Shown here one piece after another: positions 63,554-64,000 of a stretch of 64,000 nt of DNA. This DNA is from an uncultured Pelagibacteraceae bacterium (GTDB taxonomy: Bacteria; Pseudomonadota; Alphaproteobacteria; Pelagibacterales; Pelagibacteraceae): NCBI GenBank assembly GCA_902521615.1, contig CABYSJ010000005.1, positions 20,403 to 84,402 of the forward strand, given 5' to 3'. The translations under genes were made by a program, and so were the position numbers. Below the pieces are notes generated by a model. It was not told the DNA's origin and ran no database searches. It was given only the letters and a program-made list of their open reading frames with translations. Numbering within the stretch: position 1 is the stretch's first letter; each line of letters begins with the position of its first letter.

Positions 63554-64000
63554 TTAAGCTTTAAATAACTTATCAGATAAATTTGGTAAATTTTCCCCCC
63601 AAAAAACTTCTTTAGTTATTTTTTTGAAATCTACATCAAAAACTGTAGACATTGCTGAAGCATAAATTGCTCTTGAGTCTATTGTAGAATTTAAATCTCT
63701 TCCTTCAAATAATTCTTTTTTCTTTAATCCTGGCCAATCTGTATGTACTTGCGCTTTTTTAACAAGTCCTCCTGCCATTAAAATAGCTGAACCGTAACCA
63801 TGCTCTGTTCCATTACTACTGTTTTGTTTAATTGTTCTTCCAAACTCTGTAAGTGTTAAAACTAAAGTATTATTAAATGCCTCCTCAGACATTGAAGATT
63901 TTAGTGATCTAACAATGTTATCATAATCTGATAAACAATCTGCATGAGCGCCATCAGTTGCTCCTTGTGCAGCATGCGTGTCAAAACCATCAACTTCAAA
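63554..64000 (-). CDS. DUF1501 (sulfatase-fold) protein, C-terminal part
   Basis: The C-terminal 148 residues of a larger protein; the frame is open to the right edge of the window. Visible features of DUF1501 are 'VDGFDTHAAQGATDGAHAD' near the left end of the visible sequence, 'LTLTEFGRTIKQNS', 'GTEHGYGSAILMAGG', 'TDWPGL' and 'EGRDLNSTIDSRAIYASAM'. DUF1501 proteins belong to the alkaline phosphatase/sulfatase superfamily and are usually exported. It is the first visible gene of the accessory cluster and ends one base before the serine hydrolase gene. Its N-terminus is outside the window. Confidence 0.85.
   Translation of the reverse strand, partial: FEVDGFDTHAAQGATDGAHADCLSDYDNIVRSLKSSMSEEAFNNTLVLTLTEFGRTIKQNSSNGTEHGYGSAILMAGGLVKKAQVHTDWPGLKKKELFEGRDLNSTIDSRAIYASAMSTVFDVDFKKITKEVFWGENLPNLSDKLFKA

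Noticed and set aside
1..64000. tRNA, rRNA, CRISPR, insertion sequence or prophage.
   Set aside because: I scanned gaps and gene contents and saw no cloverleaf, direct-repeat array, transposase or phage protein; small RNAs could be missed without a covariance search.

Overview
This 64 kb window is A+T-rich (roughly 30% G+C by eye) and very densely coded. Intergenic gaps are mostly 0-40 bp, no gap exceeds 200 bp, and same-strand genes often overlap by 1-10 bp. Gene content and protein style point to a SAR11-type marine alphaproteobacterium (Candidatus Pelagibacter or a close relative): a glycine riboswitch in front of gcvTHP, a CBS-less IMP dehydrogenase, NAD-linked molybdenum formate dehydrogenase, TRAP uptake, and Lys/Asn/Ile-rich proteins. 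The assignment is inferred; no rRNA gene is present. I saw no tRNA, rRNA, CRISPR array, transposase, integrase or phage gene.

Layout. 1-1014: end of a possible M24-type hydrolase gene and an EamA transporter. 1064-10564: formate oxidation block, with moeA and mobA on the minus strand and, divergently, an IscU/NifU-like scaffold, an HPP membrane protein, fdhD, a fused FdsG-FdsB subunit, fdsA and selO. 10566-14291: an amino-acid oxidase-like flavoprotein, tspO, an SDR and a B12/radical-SAM protein. 14292-22582: a minus-strand run of gcvT-gcvH-gcvP led by a tandem glycine riboswitch, followed within 6 bp by four lipid-modification genes (flavin amine oxidase, DUF1365, cyclopropane-fatty-acid-synthase-like methyltransferase, DUF3833 lipoprotein). 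22585-29162: 5-oxoproline use (pxpA/B/C), an EamA exporter, a TPR protein and a three-part TRAP transporter. 29274-37579: a TerC-like protein, then panB, an MGMT-like protein, a glyoxalase-like protein, guaA, a TPR protein, guaB, rlmE, a glycosyltransferase-like protein, pssA and psd. 37657-46069: icd, a frameshifted alaS, recA, a TolC-like protein, D-glycerate 3-kinase and small enzymes. 46215-47895: umuDC.

47902-64000 looks accessory. It holds a complete urease operon (ureDABCEFG) flanked on both sides by genes for secreted carbohydrate-active proteins: five jelly-roll polysaccharide-lyase-like proteins, an alginate-lyase-like alpha/alpha protein, a clan-A glycoside hydrolase, an FG-GAP propeller protein, a beta-lactamase-fold serine hydrolase and a DUF1501 (sulfatase-fold) protein. 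Nearly all have N-terminal signal peptides beginning MKKI/MKKF. This looks like a candidate locus for breaking down an acidic, uronate-rich and perhaps sulfated glycan, which is unexpected in a streamlined osmotroph. It is the most interesting region here.

Other notable points are the break in alaS at a perfect U UUU UUA slippery heptamer, seven of seven convergent gene pairs meeting within 6 bp or overlapping, and no recognisable classical transcription factor in 64 kb.
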